From contig NZ_SHKW01000001.1 of the NCBI RefSeq assembly GCF_004217555.1, forward strand, positions 5,828,001 to 5,892,000: 64,000 bases of DNA. Reading direction: 5' to 3'. The stretch's first letter is position 1. Each line of letters starts with the position of its first letter. Below the pieces are notes generated by a model, which saw only the letters and a list, made by a program, of their open reading frames with translations, did no database searches and was not told where the DNA came from. The position numbers and the translations under genes were made by a program. This DNA comes from Edaphobacter modestus. GTDB taxonomy: Bacteria > Acidobacteriota > Terriglobia > Terriglobales > Acidobacteriaceae. This document shows positions 38,193 to 47,759 of this stretch, in pieces.

Positions 38193-39239
38193 ATGTCCGG
38201 CGGAAAAACGGAGCGTTTAGAAGGAACGCAGGGAATCCCGCGTGCGGCGGAGATTCTGCGCGAGGGCGGAACCGTGGCGTTTCCTACGGAGACGGTCTAC
38301 GGGCTGGGAGCGAATGCCCTTGATGCAGAGGCAGTTGCGAAGATCTTCGCGGCCAAGGAGAGGCCCGGATGGGATCCGGTGATCGTGCATGTCTCCGACC
38401 CTGTGATGGTAGAGAGGGTGGCTGCGATCCCAGCTGCGAGGAAGACCCAGGTGGAGGCACTAATCACGGCGTTCTGGCCAGGACCATTGACACTCCTGCT
38501 GCCTCGGACGTCTGCGGTGCCGGATGCGGTGACTGCGGGGCGTCGTCTGGTCGGAGTGAGGATGCCGCGCCATGAATTGGCGCTTGGGCTGATTCGCGCG
38601 GCTGGGGTTCCGATTGCGGCTCCGAGCGCGAATCGGTTTGGGAGGACAAGCCCTACGACCGCAGCTCATGTACTGGAGGATCTGGATGGACGGATCGATG
38701 CTGTGCTGGATGGCGGATCGACGGAGGTTGGGGTCGAGTCGACGGTGATTGGTCCTGCCGAGGAGTGTGAGGGTTGGATGATGTATCGGCCCGGCGGAGT
38801 CTCCAGGGAGGAGCTGGAACAGGTGCTGGGAGCGGGGATGGTGAAGGTGTATCGGCCGGCCGGGAATGCCGGCACACCGGAGAGCCTGCCTTCGCCGGGA
38901 GTTGGGATTCGTCACTATGCTCCACGGGCTCGACTTCGGCTGGTTTCGGAGCTTTCGCTTCCGCTGGAGGGAAGCCTTATTCCTGCGATTGAAGAGGTCT
39001 CTCGAGAGGATGGGACCGTAGGGGTGATGCTCCCGGAGGGATGGGAGAGCTCGTCTGCTCCGCTGGTTTACCACTGGGGCGCGTGGAGTGATGGAGCGGG
39101 TCTGGCGCGGCGCTTGTTTGCAGGTCTGCGAGAGCTGGATGAGGCGGGAGCATCGGTGATCGTCTGCCCGGTGCCGGAGATAGGCGGAATTGGCGAGGCG
39201 ATTCGTGACCGGCTGGGGAAGGCCGCTCGGGAGAAGTGA
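38193..39239 (+). CDS. L-threonylcarbamoyladenylate synthase (Sua5/TsaC type)
   Basis: Makes threonylcarbamoyl-AMP from threonine, bicarbonate and ATP for t6A37 tRNA modification. The protein is 348 residues, the long Sua5 form. The N-terminal YrdC domain contains GTVAFPTETVYGLGANA, AKERPGWDPVIVHV and PSANRFGRTSPTTAAHV. The C-terminal Sua5 domain contains SPGVGIRHYAPRARL. It is convergent with holB, with a family A repeat between the stops. Other t6A genes are not in this window. Confidence 0.9.
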   Translation: MSGGKTERLEGTQGIPRAAEILREGGTVAFPTETVYGLGANALDAEAVAKIFAAKERPGWDPVIVHVSDPVMVERVAAIPAARKTQVEALITAFWPGPLTLLLPRTSAVPDAVTAGRRLVGVRMPRHELALGLIRAAGVPIAAPSANRFGRTSPTTAAHVLEDLDGRIDAVLDGGSTEVGVESTVIGPAEECEGWMMYRPGGVSREELEQVLGAGMVKVYRPAGNAGTPESLPSPGVGIRHYAPRARLRLVSELSLPLEGSLIPAIEEVSREDGTVGVMLPEGWESSSAPLVYHWGAWSDGAGLARRLFAGLRELDEAGASVIVCPVPEIGGIGEAIRDRLGKAAREK

Positions 39240-39245
39240 CCACCA

Positions 39246-39278
39246 GGTCCTTCGACTTCGCTGCGCTCAGGATGACAC
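39246..39278 (-). repeat. Family A repeat between sua5-type gene and holB
   Basis: The minus strand reads GTGTCATCCTGAGCGCAGCG, then AAGTCGAAGGACC, matching most of the family A core. It fills nearly all of the 59-base gap between two convergent genes. Confidence 0.7.
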
Positions 39279-39298
39279 GGCAGCAGTATGGCCTGGTG

Positions 39299-40453
39299 TC
39301 AGCGGGTGGCGGTGGCGAGCTGACCGGCGAAGGCGTCGAGTGATAGCGAGCGCAGAAGGTTGCGGCGCATTCCGCTCCAGACCTGGTCAAGGGCGCGGGA
39401 GGCCTGCTCGATCCACTGGAAGGAAACCGTCTGTGCGATGCGATCGAGCTCGGCGCGCAGATCGGTGTTGCGCACCAGCTCGGGGGTTCCGGACTGGATG
39501 AGGAGGACGTCTTCGAGCAGGAGGGTGAGGGTGCGCAGGAGATCGGCGGTCTTCTGCTGGCCTTCCGCTCCGGCGCGATAGGTCTCGGTCATTTTGAACA
39601 GGACGGTGTGATCGGGTTCCTGTGTGGCTTGACGGAGCAGAAGCATGGCGTCGGCACGCGCGGCGGTATACGTGGCGAGGTCGAAGCCAAGGGCGCGTCC
39701 TGCCGCTCCTTGAGCGAGGCGGGCGATGAGCGTGCGCTGCTTCGGCGGAACGTCAGGGCGGCGATCGCTGAGCAGCATCTCGATCTCTTCGACCGGAAGG
39801 GCTCCGAGGCGGACGAGCGCGGCGCGGGAGCGGATGGTGGGGAGAAGCTCGCCTGGATTTTCGGAGAGCAGGATGATGTGGACGGTCGCGGGCGGCTCCT
39901 CGAGAACTTTGAGGAGGGAGTTTGCGGCCTCCTTCATGAAGCTGGAGGCGGTGAGGATGAAGATCTTGCGCGGCGCTTCGCCGGGGAGGTAGTTGGCGCT
40001 GTGGATGAGGGTGCGGACCTGGCCGAGCTTGATGAGCAGCTGTGGCGGGTCGGGCGGGATGATGAGGACGTCCGGGTGCGGCTGGATGAGGACGCGGGTC
40101 TCTTTCTTGTCGGTCTCGCGCAGCTCTTCGCGGGCGGCGACGGCCTTGTCGATCTCGTCGTCGAGGGCGAAGGCGGTGGCGATGCGGGTGCAGTTGCGAC
40201 AGACTCCGCAGAAGCCGGCGAGAGACTGTCCGTTCGACCAGAGGTCGCGGGGCTGTCGCTCGCACTCGATGGCCATCGCGAGCATGAGGGCGAGGGTATA
40301 TTTTCCGGCGCCTGCGGGGCCGGAGAGGATGAGAGCGTGCGGGAAGCGGCCGGCGGCGATCGCGGTGCGAAGGTGCTCGACGGCGGCGGCGTTTCCGAGG
40401 AAGGCGTTGAAGTCAGCCGGATAGGCGATCTGGATCTCCGGATTCTGGGCCAT
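39299..40453 (-). CDS. holB: DNA polymerase III delta-prime subunit
   Basis: A 384-residue clamp-loader protein. The start is AYPADFNAFLGNAAAVEHLRTAI, then a P-loop, SGPAGAGKYTLALM, a zinc module with CGVCRNC, and sensor-type LLKVLEEPPATVHIIL and SENPGELLPTIRSR motifs. It forms part of the clamp loader that opens the beta ring. ATG 40453 is preceded by GGGGGAGGGGC; the longer frame to 40477 is not needed. It is convergent with the Sua5-type gene. Confidence 0.88.
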   Translation of the reverse strand: MAQNPEIQIAYPADFNAFLGNAAAVEHLRTAIAAGRFPHALILSGPAGAGKYTLALMLAMAIECERQPRDLWSNGQSLAGFCGVCRNCTRIATAFALDDEIDKAVAAREELRETDKKETRVLIQPHPDVLIIPPDPPQLLIKLGQVRTLIHSANYLPGEAPRKIFILTASSFMKEAANSLLKVLEEPPATVHIILLSENPGELLPTIRSRAALVRLGALPVEEIEMLLSDRRPDVPPKQRTLIARLAQGAAGRALGFDLATYTAARADAMLLLRQATQEPDHTVLFKMTETYRAGAEGQQKTADLLRTLTLLLEDVLLIQSGTPELVRNTDLRAELDRIAQTVSFQWIEQASRALDQVWSGMRRNLLRSLSLDAFAGQLATATR

Positions 40454-40851
40454 GCCCCTCCCCCTCTTTTCGGGCAAAATCTTCGATTCAGAGAACTTAG
40501 GGGTGGACCTCCCGAAATGTCGCAGGGGAATCGATCCGATCCGGCTCAGTTTCTCTCTCCTTCTATCTTAGGCTATGGGAGCAAACTGATCGGCACCTCT
40601 AGTTTTACTTGATGGATGCAATTTAAGTAATTGAAAATATGTGTTTTGAGTTGACGTCGCATGGGCAAATCTTAGTCCGGGCCTAATTGACAGCCTTTTC
40701 GTGCGATGGCCAATCGCTCGAGCGTGATGGTCGATCTGAGGGATGTGGAACGGTTCGAGCTTCGCTCGAATGCCCACCTTAGCGACGATGGAGCCGTCGC
40801 GAAGATGGGGCACCCGTAGTTGGGTCCTGCACTGAATCGCTACGGCTCGCC
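40454..40851. other. Intergenic region holding a family B palindrome
   Basis: About 400 bases between holB and the beta-propeller gene. The only structure seen is the family B repeat near its end. The rest is AT-richer (AATTTAAGTAATTGAAAATA near 40620-40640) and may contain promoters, but no clear -35/-10 pair was found. Confidence 0.5.
40771..40812. repeat. Family B palindromic repeat
   Basis: TGCCCACCTTAGCGACG pairs with CGTCGCGAAGATGGGGCA across a 7-base loop, an imperfect 17-bp inverted repeat. Elements of this kind (GCCCA-CTT-GCGACG) recur between genes in acidobacterial genomes as I recall them; only one copy was noticed in this window. Confidence 0.55.
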
Positions 40852-41901
40852 TCAGTAGGTCCACCAGGCGAGGCCGTCGGGTTCGCGCCCGGCGTCGATT
40901 CTGCCGATCATCTCCAGTTTCGTGAGATCGACGACGGCGACGTAGTGGTCGCGCGGGCAGGCGATGAAGGCACGCTTGCCGTTGGGCTCGATCTGGATTC
41001 CCGACGCTCCGCGCTGCTCGATGGGGATGCGTTTTACGACGGCGTGATTTCGGGAGTCGATGATGACGAGGTCTTTGCCGGTGTGAGTGGTGACGATGAC
41101 GAGGCGGCCGTCGGGGGTGAACTTCAGACGATTGGCCCCAACGATGCCGGGATGGAGGATGTCCTGAACTTTTTCGGTGACGAGATTGATGAGGGAGATG
41201 GTTCCGTCCGCATTACCGACCCAGAGCTCCCGGGCGTCGGGGGAGACGGCGAAGCCTTCGGCGGCTTCGCCGACCGGGATGAGGGTGTGGTGCCATCCGG
41301 CGTGGGTGTAGGAGGCCGGGGGAGCGGGTGCGCCGGGGACGACTGTGGGTTTGATCTCGACCTGATCGAAGATGCTCATGGTGCGTGAGCCGGCGTTCGA
41401 AGCGACTATTTTTTTGCCATCGGGGGAGACCCAGACGAGATGCGTCTTGTCCTGACCGGTGCCGAGGACGGAGGTGACGCGGCTGGTGGCGGGATTGATG
41501 ACGGCGAGAGACTTGGAGCCTTCGGTGGTGACCCACAGGCTTCCATCGTGCAGGAAGATGCCGTGAGCACCGACCAGAGGTGAGAGGTCGACAGGGGGGA
41601 GAGGCTTTTGATTGACGAGATCGACCCGGGCGAGCGTGTGGAGGGTTCCTTCGCCGTAGTTGGAGATGAAGGCTGTGCGATGGTCGGGGCCTACGACGAC
41701 TTCGTGAGGATCTTCGCCGATGGGAACATGAGCGAGGACGCGAAGGCTGAGGGCGTCAACGATGGCGAGAGCGTGAGACTGCTTGGTGACGACGAGCAGA
41801 GCTTCGCGTGGTGAAGGTGACTGTGTTGAAGGTGACTGGGCGTGGGTCGATGCGGCGAAGAGTGTCAGGGCCGCGGCCAGAACGTAGGACTTGGAGATCA
41901 T
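40852..41901 (-). CDS. Exported YncE-like beta-propeller protein
   Basis: A 349-residue protein with a signal peptide (KSYVLAAALTLFAASTHAQ) and a series of propeller blades of the YVTN/YncE type, seen as ALAIVDALSLRVLAHVPIGEDPHEVVVGPDHRTAF, VSPDGKKIVASNAGSRTMSIFD and TPDGRLVIVTTHTGKDLVIID. Such proteins are periplasmic and often bind ligands or nucleic acid; the function here is unknown. It stands alone on the minus strand, about 190 bases from nagA. Confidence 0.82.
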   Translation of the reverse strand: MISKSYVLAAALTLFAASTHAQSPSTQSPSPREALLVVTKQSHALAIVDALSLRVLAHVPIGEDPHEVVVGPDHRTAFISNYGEGTLHTLARVDLVNQKPLPPVDLSPLVGAHGIFLHDGSLWVTTEGSKSLAVINPATSRVTSVLGTGQDKTHLVWVSPDGKKIVASNAGSRTMSIFDQVEIKPTVVPGAPAPPASYTHAGWHHTLIPVGEAAEGFAVSPDARELWVGNADGTISLINLVTEKVQDILHPGIVGANRLKFTPDGRLVIVTTHTGKDLVIIDSRNHAVVKRIPIEQRGASGIQIEPNGKRAFIACPRDHYVAVVDLTKLEMIGRIDAGREPDGLAWWTY

Positions 41902-42089
41902 CGAGCGGGTATCCCTCCTTTTAGAGGAGACAGGTGCAGGTTCACAACTTTGCCCCCGCGGTGAAAGGAACGCAGGCTGCTGATTTGTGCTCCTGGTGAA
42001 TACCAGGTAGCTGGTTGGTTGCGGTGGCGTTCGAGGACAGATTTTTTGTGCGGCTATGGAGGGACGAACAACAACGGACAGGGGTTTCC

Positions 42090-43256
42090 CTATTCGAGAG
42101 TTCTTCCGTAGATCACGGTCCGCTCGCGGGCTCCGCTGGAGTTGAAGACGTTGAAGTTCGCTGGCTGGCCGGGCTGAATCAGGCCCAGGCTGTCGTCGAG
42201 GCCCAGGAGTCTGGCCGGATTATGCGATGCGAGACAGGATGCGACCTGAAGCGTGGCGCCGGTGAACTGCTGGAGGTTGGAGACAGCGCGATCTAGCGTG
42301 AGGACGCTTCCGGCAAGGGTGTGCTTGCCCTGGGCGAGGTCCTCGGCGGAGAGAGCCCGGCCATTGGCGACGGTCACGGCGAAGGTCCCGAGCATGTATT
42401 CGCCCTCGGGCATGCCCGCCGCAGCCATGCTGTCGGTGACCAGGATGGCCCGGTCGGGACCTTTGGCCTTGAGCCAGAGACGGACGAGTTCGGGCGCGAC
42501 GTGGATTCCGTCGCAGATGAGCTCTGCGTAGAGGTTGTCGTCGTCGAGTACGACGCCGAGGACGCCGGGCTCACGATGATCGAGGGCGCGCATGGCGTTG
42601 TAGGTGTGCGTTGCGCTGCGGGCACCGGCATGGATACCTGCGCGGGCTTCCGCCGAGGTCGCGTTGGTATGCCCGATGCTCACGCGGACGCCTTGTTCGG
42701 CGCAGTGCCGGATGAGATCGATTGCGCCGGGGATCTCGGGGGCGATGGTGATGAGTCGGATGTGGCCTGCGGCGGCCTGCTGGAAACGATCGAAGAGGCC
42801 GATATCGGGAGGAAGGATGTGGGCGGGTGGATGGACGCCGCGTTTGGCGTGCGAGATGAAGGGTCCCTCGAGATGGATTCCGATGGGGCGAGCGAGATCG
42901 GGGTCCCACGCAGAGGTGGAGGCGCGATCGATCGCCTGGGCGATTCCTTCGAGTGAGGCGAGGGTTTTGTCGATCGCAGCGGTGACGGTCGTGGGGAGAA
43001 AGTGGCCGACGCCATGGCTGGCCATGAAGCGGCTGACGTTGCAGAGAGCCTCGGGAGTTCCTTCCATGACGTCGTGACCGGCACCGCCATGGGTATGAAT
43101 GTCCAGGAAGGTTGTGGTCAGCGTGGTGTCCGCGGCCTGGGGGGCGGAATCCGGCTCGATGGCCGCGATCGTGCCGTCGCGGTGGATGGTGACGGTAGGC
43201 CGCTCGATGGTTTCTGTAGCGGTGATAAGTCGTCGTGCTGAGAGAGTCTGGAGCAT
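42090..43256 (-). CDS. nagA: N-acetylglucosamine-6-phosphate deacetylase
   Basis: Deacetylates GlcNAc-6-phosphate to glucosamine-6-phosphate in amino-sugar use. The protein is 388 residues. Metal and substrate motifs are LDIHTHGGAGHDV (His54 and His56), GIHLEGPFIS, VSIGHTNAT and AILVTDSMAAAGMPEG. The ORF is open to 43544, but that extension is low-complexity, so ATG 43256 (MLQTLSARRL) is chosen. It follows the hexosaminidase on the same strand; together they could release and process GlcNAc. Confidence 0.9.
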   Translation of the reverse strand: MLQTLSARRLITATETIERPTVTIHRDGTIAAIEPDSAPQAADTTLTTTFLDIHTHGGAGHDVMEGTPEALCNVSRFMASHGVGHFLPTTVTAAIDKTLASLEGIAQAIDRASTSAWDPDLARPIGIHLEGPFISHAKRGVHPPAHILPPDIGLFDRFQQAAAGHIRLITIAPEIPGAIDLIRHCAEQGVRVSIGHTNATSAEARAGIHAGARSATHTYNAMRALDHREPGVLGVVLDDDNLYAELICDGIHVAPELVRLWLKAKGPDRAILVTDSMAAAGMPEGEYMLGTFAVTVANGRALSAEDLAQGKHTLAGSVLTLDRAVSNLQQFTGATLQVASCLASHNPARLLGLDDSLGLIQPGQPANFNVFNSSGARERTVIYGRTLE

Positions 43257-43319
43257 CGCGGTTAGTCTAGTCTCGCCTGAATCGAAAACGAAAGTATGAG
43301 TGAGAAGAGGAAGAATTTT

Positions 43320-43351
43320 CGGAGAAACACTTATGCAGAAGTGTTTCTCCG
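43320..43351 (-). terminator. Terminator after the hexosaminidase gene
   Basis: A perfect 13-bp stem (CGGAGAAACACTT and its complement), a 6-base loop, followed on the minus strand by GAAAATTCTTCC. It lies 10 bases beyond the hexosaminidase stop, between it and nagA. Confidence 0.7.
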
Positions 43352-43360
43352 AGGGAAGGG

Positions 43361-45490
43361 CTAGTTGAGGGGCAAGGCTGGCGCGGGAATTCCCAGCTCC
43401 GCGGCTGTGGGCAGGGTCTGTGAGTTGGTCCACTGGCGCTGTGCCGTGCGCATACGGTCGATGCGGCCAAGCCACATCTGGATGGTGAAGTCGTAACGCT
43501 CGAGATTGTTGCGCAGGAAGTAGGGCCGGTAGCTCTTGAGCCATGCCTGCTCGTAGAGGTCGCGCAAGAGGGAATAGTTGTTACGGAGATCCTGCAGCTT
43601 GCCGTTTACAGCGTTGATGGAGTTCAGCTCGCGGGCCAGCTCCTCATGATCCTCCTTGGTTTTGGAGGTCTGCAGGGCGAAGGCGTGGGCGTAGCTGTTG
43701 GCGATCTCGTCGGAGATCTGGAACTTGAGCCCGATGAGATCCATGCGGCGGGCGCCGAGATCGAGCACGTCGAGCGCGTCGGTTTCGCGGAGGTTGGGAT
43801 TGGCGGTGCGGGCTTCGGCGACTAGAACGAGGGCGCGCTCGGAGTGCAGGCGAAGCTCGGAGAGGAGGGGACGAAGCTGACCGGCGATGCGCTGGCCATC
43901 GGAGTTCCAGGGGTCCTGCCAGAAGAGGAGGTCCTGCCCGTCGACCTTATAGGGCGAGTCCTTGAGGAGCTTGTGAGCTGCCATCAGCTCGCGCTGGGCT
44001 TCGTCGATCTTGCCGGTAGCATCCCCGTGGAAGTTTTCGCCGAAGCTGGACTGAAAGGCAGGAATCGAGGCTTCGCCCTTGTGCCAGGCGGCCTCGGCGC
44101 CGTAGAGGATGCCGTACCAGTCGGCGTTGACGAGGGCTTCGCCGTCGTCGTTCCAGATGGTGTTGAGCTGACCGGTGGCTCCTAGCTTCTGTCCATCGAG
44201 GGTGAACCGCTGGATATTGTCGAGGCCGTTGTTCCAGTTGGGATAGACGCGCGACCAGTTGTTGATGCCGGGCGCGACCCAGGTTTCGAAGCCGGCGTCG
44301 GTGAAGGGCTTGATGTAGCGATCGAAGCCGTTGGGGTGGGGGTTGTACTCCCAGGGGACGGCGATGGTGGCTTTCTTGAAGGAGTCGGGGAGCTGTTTGA
44401 GGAGATCGGGTTCTTTATAGGCGATGTCACCCCAGAAGAGGAGCTTGCGGTTCAAAGGCTGGAGATCGGTGACGATTCGCTGGAGGAAGTCGAGGTAGAC
44501 GGTTCCGAGGCCCCTGGAGTCGACTTCGGCCTTGGTCTGGCCTTTGCCGAGCTCGACGGTCTCGTCGGCCCCGAGATGGAGGAAGGGCCCGGGGTAGATC
44601 TGGGCGAGCTCGCTGAACATGTCGTGGGTGAGCTTCTGTGCGTCGGCTTGTCCGGGGGCGAGGACCTGGCCGTGGGGGGTCTCTGCGATCGGAGAGTACT
44701 TCTCCCAGTTGAGGAGATAGTGGAGGTGGCCGAAGGCTTCCTGCTCGGGAATGATGATGATGTGGTATTTCGAGGCATAGGCGCCAAGCTCGCGGGCCTG
44801 CGCCTGGGTAAGGGAGCCTCCGGGGGGCGCCATGAGGGGGTGGCCGGTGTACTGCATGGTGTGCTCGAAGTAAGGCGAGTAGATATTGACCTTGTAGGCG
44901 GCCAGAGTGCGGATCTGCTTCTTCTGGAACTCGAAGGTGGGGAAGGGGCCGCGGGAGAGGTCGTCGCTGAGGCCGCGGTAGCGCATGGCGGGCCAGTCGC
45001 GGATGGTCGCGGTGTGGAGGGTGGCGTTTGTGCCGTAACCGGTGACGAGCTGCTTGACGGTCTGGAGAGCGTAGAAGATGCCGGAGCCGCTGTCGGCTGT
45101 GATCGCCAGGCCTTTGCCGTCGGGAATGATGGCGTAGCCTTCGGCCTTCATCTCGGCGGGGAAGTCAGCCTGCGTTTTTTTATCGGGGGAGGCGTCGGAG
45201 AGGATCGATTTCGAGATCGGCGAACCGTAGCGCACGACGAGGATGTTGACCGGGGAGGTTGCGTTGACGGTCACACCCTGCGAGGCGAGGTAGCTCTTGA
45301 GGTCGTCGACGGCGAAGGCATCCTCGCTGTCGCAAGGGGAGGTGCATGCGATCTGAACTCCCTGCGAGAGAGATTGGGCGGTGGCTTCACGCACTTCGCG
45401 AGGGATGGGGATCAACTTCAGGGGGGACTGAGCGGCAGTAGACACAGCGAGAGCAGTGAGCAGCAGGGAGGCAACGGAAAAAAAGCGCAT
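43361..45490 (-). CDS. Exported beta-N-acetylhexosaminidase (glycoside hydrolase family 20)
   Basis: A 709-residue secreted enzyme that removes terminal GlcNAc or GalNAc from glycans such as chitin oligomers. A signal peptide (VASLLLTALAVSTAAQ) is followed by an N-terminal GH20b domain and a GH20 barrel: IRDWPAMRYRGLSDDLSRGP, IIIPEQEAFGHLHYLL, and the catalytic Asp-Glu pair in FLHLGADETVELG near residues 309-310. A long helical C-terminal part follows. It is upstream of nagA, separated by a terminator. Substrate is inferred only from family and neighbour. Confidence 0.88.
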   Translation of the reverse strand: MRFFSVASLLLTALAVSTAAQSPLKLIPIPREVREATAQSLSQGVQIACTSPCDSEDAFAVDDLKSYLASQGVTVNATSPVNILVVRYGSPISKSILSDASPDKKTQADFPAEMKAEGYAIIPDGKGLAITADSGSGIFYALQTVKQLVTGYGTNATLHTATIRDWPAMRYRGLSDDLSRGPFPTFEFQKKQIRTLAAYKVNIYSPYFEHTMQYTGHPLMAPPGGSLTQAQARELGAYASKYHIIIIPEQEAFGHLHYLLNWEKYSPIAETPHGQVLAPGQADAQKLTHDMFSELAQIYPGPFLHLGADETVELGKGQTKAEVDSRGLGTVYLDFLQRIVTDLQPLNRKLLFWGDIAYKEPDLLKQLPDSFKKATIAVPWEYNPHPNGFDRYIKPFTDAGFETWVAPGINNWSRVYPNWNNGLDNIQRFTLDGQKLGATGQLNTIWNDDGEALVNADWYGILYGAEAAWHKGEASIPAFQSSFGENFHGDATGKIDEAQRELMAAHKLLKDSPYKVDGQDLLFWQDPWNSDGQRIAGQLRPLLSELRLHSERALVLVAEARTANPNLRETDALDVLDLGARRMDLIGLKFQISDEIANSYAHAFALQTSKTKEDHEELARELNSINAVNGKLQDLRNNYSLLRDLYEQAWLKSYRPYFLRNNLERYDFTIQMWLGRIDRMRTAQRQWTNSQTLPTAAELGIPAPALPLN

Positions 45491-45753
45491 GCCGATAACG
45501 GTAAATCAGTTAGCGCTGAACTGACAGGCCGTGAGTCCCAGGAGGTCGAACATCGGTCGTATTTCTACGTCAGCGGTCGGTTAGGGACTGCAATCTCGAA
45601 GGTTAATGGATTGCTAATTATTTTCCTGTTCACACGATTTTGGAAGAATCAGCGCAATGGCTCGGAAGAGCAGCGCAGCCACGGATCGCTTCAAAAACAG
45701 GTCCGGGCTCCCTATCTCTGTCTTATCCGGCCGCTTAAATATTGCGAGGGTCC

Positions 45754-47547
45754 ATGACGAAGCAACTACGAGCTGCGCTCGCAGCGGTGCTGATTTTGAG
45801 TACGGCATCGATGCAGGCGCAAACGGGAACGTCTGAGCGAACGGCTACTAAGAGAGCGGTTCGGAAGAAGGCTGAGAGTCCACTTGAACGGACCCTTAGG
45901 GAATTACGGGAGCAGATGCAGGCTCAGCAGGCTCAGATTGATGAGCTGAAGCGCCTGTTGGCTGACCGAGACGCTAAGTTGAGCACGACTTCCCAGGATG
46001 CGCAGGCTGCGACAGCCTCTGCGAATGCGGCGGCGGCACGGGCACAGGAGGCGTTGACGGCGATCCAATCGAACCATGAGGAGATGGCGACGCTCTCGAG
46101 CTCGGTCTCTGACCTGAAGGTAGCCAATACCGGACTGGCACAGACGATCAGCGATACGAAGAGAGATGTTACGAGTGCGATCGAATCTCCCACGACGATC
46201 CACTACAAGGGTGTGACGATTACGCCGGTCGCGTTTTTCGCGCTTGAATCGGTGTGGCGGTCGCGGGCGATGGCGTCGGATGTCAATACGCCGTTCAACT
46301 CCACTCCTTACATGGGATCAGGAATGGCTCATGTGAGCGAGCTGAACTTCTCGGGCCGGCAGAGCCGATTGGGCGCGCTCTTTGAGGGCAACACGGGGCC
46401 GTTCAAGCTGTCCGGTTATGTGGAGGCGGACTTCCTTTCGGCGGGTGCGACCTCGAACGACAACCAGAGCAACAGCTATACGCTGCGGCAGCGCCAGATC
46501 TGGGGTCAGGCGGCGACACAGTCGGGCTTCGCGGTGACGGGTGGACAGATGTGGTCGCTGGTGACGGAGACGAAGACCTCTACCGATAACCGGACCGAGA
46601 ACCTGCCGATGACGATCGACGCCCAGTATCACGTGGGCTTCAGCTGGGCTCGGCAACCGGCGATGCGGTTTCAGCAGAGATTCGGCAAGTTCACGGCCGC
46701 GGCCTCGCTGGAGCAGGCGGAGTATATCTACTCGGCTTCCAATGCACCGTCGAACTTCTTCATCGGCGCTGCTGGAACCGGTGGCGGTCTGTACAACCTG
46801 ACGGCGAACTATTCGAACAACGTTGCGCCTGATGTGGTTGTGAAGGGAACCTATGATGCGAAGTATGGACACTTCGAAGCGGGTGGGGTCGGTCGCTGGT
46901 TCCGCGATCGTTATTACCCTGCCGGGACAACGAGCGCCGGAGCCACCAATGACACCAAGACTGGCGGCGGCTTCTTCGCCAATATTCGCGTGCCGGCGAC
47001 GAAGTATCTCGACGTGGGCGTGCATATGATGACGGGAACCGGCGTAGGCCGCTACGGAACGTCAACGCTGCCGGACGTCACGGTTCATCCGGACGGAACG
47101 CTTGCCACGATCAAGTCGCAGCAGGGGTTGATCTCGCTGGAAGGGCATCCGCTGAAGAAGCTCGATGTCTTCGGCTACGCCGGCGGCGAGTATGCTCAAC
47201 GGACGACTTTCGCGAACGCGAGTGGGGTGCTGGTCGGCTATGCTCCAGTGACTGGCAACAACACCGGTTGCAATACCGAGGCAGTTCCATCGGGATCGGG
47301 CAACGGACTCGCCGGTGGGGCACCGTACAACCCCGGCCCGGCGGCAAATTGCCTGGGTGCGACCCGCGCAATCCTTCAAGGCACGGCAGGGTTCACCTAT
47401 CGCGTCTATTCCAATCCGCGGTTTGGGCGGTTGCAGTACCAGATGCAGTACAGCTACCTGACCCGCGAGGCGTGGACCGGTGTAGGCGGCGCCCCAAAGG
47501 CGACCAACAATATGGTCTTCACTGGAATGCGTTACTACATTCCCTAA
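45754..47547 (+). CDS. Outer-membrane porin-like protein with coiled-coil N-terminus
   Basis: A protein of about 597 residues. A signal peptide (AALAAVLILSTASMQAQ) is followed by a coiled coil (about 25-130: ERTLRELREQMQAQQAQIDE, then Ala-rich heptads) and a beta-barrel-like C-terminal 440 residues rich in Tyr, Asn, Gly and Thr, ending in GMRYYIP. The coiled coil could anchor the protein to peptidoglycan or form a trimer, as in S-layer-type porins. The TTG codon 12 bases upstream is less likely than ATG 45754, which follows GAGGG. It may serve uptake of sugars used by its neighbours (inference). Confidence 0.72.
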   Translation: MTKQLRAALAAVLILSTASMQAQTGTSERTATKRAVRKKAESPLERTLRELREQMQAQQAQIDELKRLLADRDAKLSTTSQDAQAATASANAAAARAQEALTAIQSNHEEMATLSSSVSDLKVANTGLAQTISDTKRDVTSAIESPTTIHYKGVTITPVAFFALESVWRSRAMASDVNTPFNSTPYMGSGMAHVSELNFSGRQSRLGALFEGNTGPFKLSGYVEADFLSAGATSNDNQSNSYTLRQRQIWGQAATQSGFAVTGGQMWSLVTETKTSTDNRTENLPMTIDAQYHVGFSWARQPAMRFQQRFGKFTAAASLEQAEYIYSASNAPSNFFIGAAGTGGGLYNLTANYSNNVAPDVVVKGTYDAKYGHFEAGGVGRWFRDRYYPAGTTSAGATNDTKTGGGFFANIRVPATKYLDVGVHMMTGTGVGRYGTSTLPDVTVHPDGTLATIKSQQGLISLEGHPLKKLDVFGYAGGEYAQRTTFANASGVLVGYAPVTGNNTGCNTEAVPSGSGNGLAGGAPYNPGPAANCLGATRAILQGTAGFTYRVYSNPRFGRLQYQMQYSYLTREAWTGVGGAPKATNNMVFTGMRYYIP

Positions 47548-47565
47548 ACCACCGGATCCCGGTCC

Positions 47566-47598
47566 GACGAAAGACGTCCTGAGAGGACGTCTTTCGTC
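47566..47598 (+). terminator. Terminator after porin-like gene
   Basis: A perfect 15-bp stem (GACGAAAGACGTCCT and its complement) with a 3-base loop, followed by ATTTAA. It lies 18 bases after the porin stop. Confidence 0.75.
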
Positions 47599-47759
47599 AT
47601 TTAAGGCGGAGATGGATAACGGAGGTAAATTGGTCAACCACTTGTCCCTCAGGTTTGATAGGCTTCTGGGGTCGAGTTTGTTCGGACTCGCACTTAATTG
47701 AAAGACGGTTGACGCCCTCTTACCCATTGTTTTACCAGTTGCTTTCCGAGGTGCTTTGA

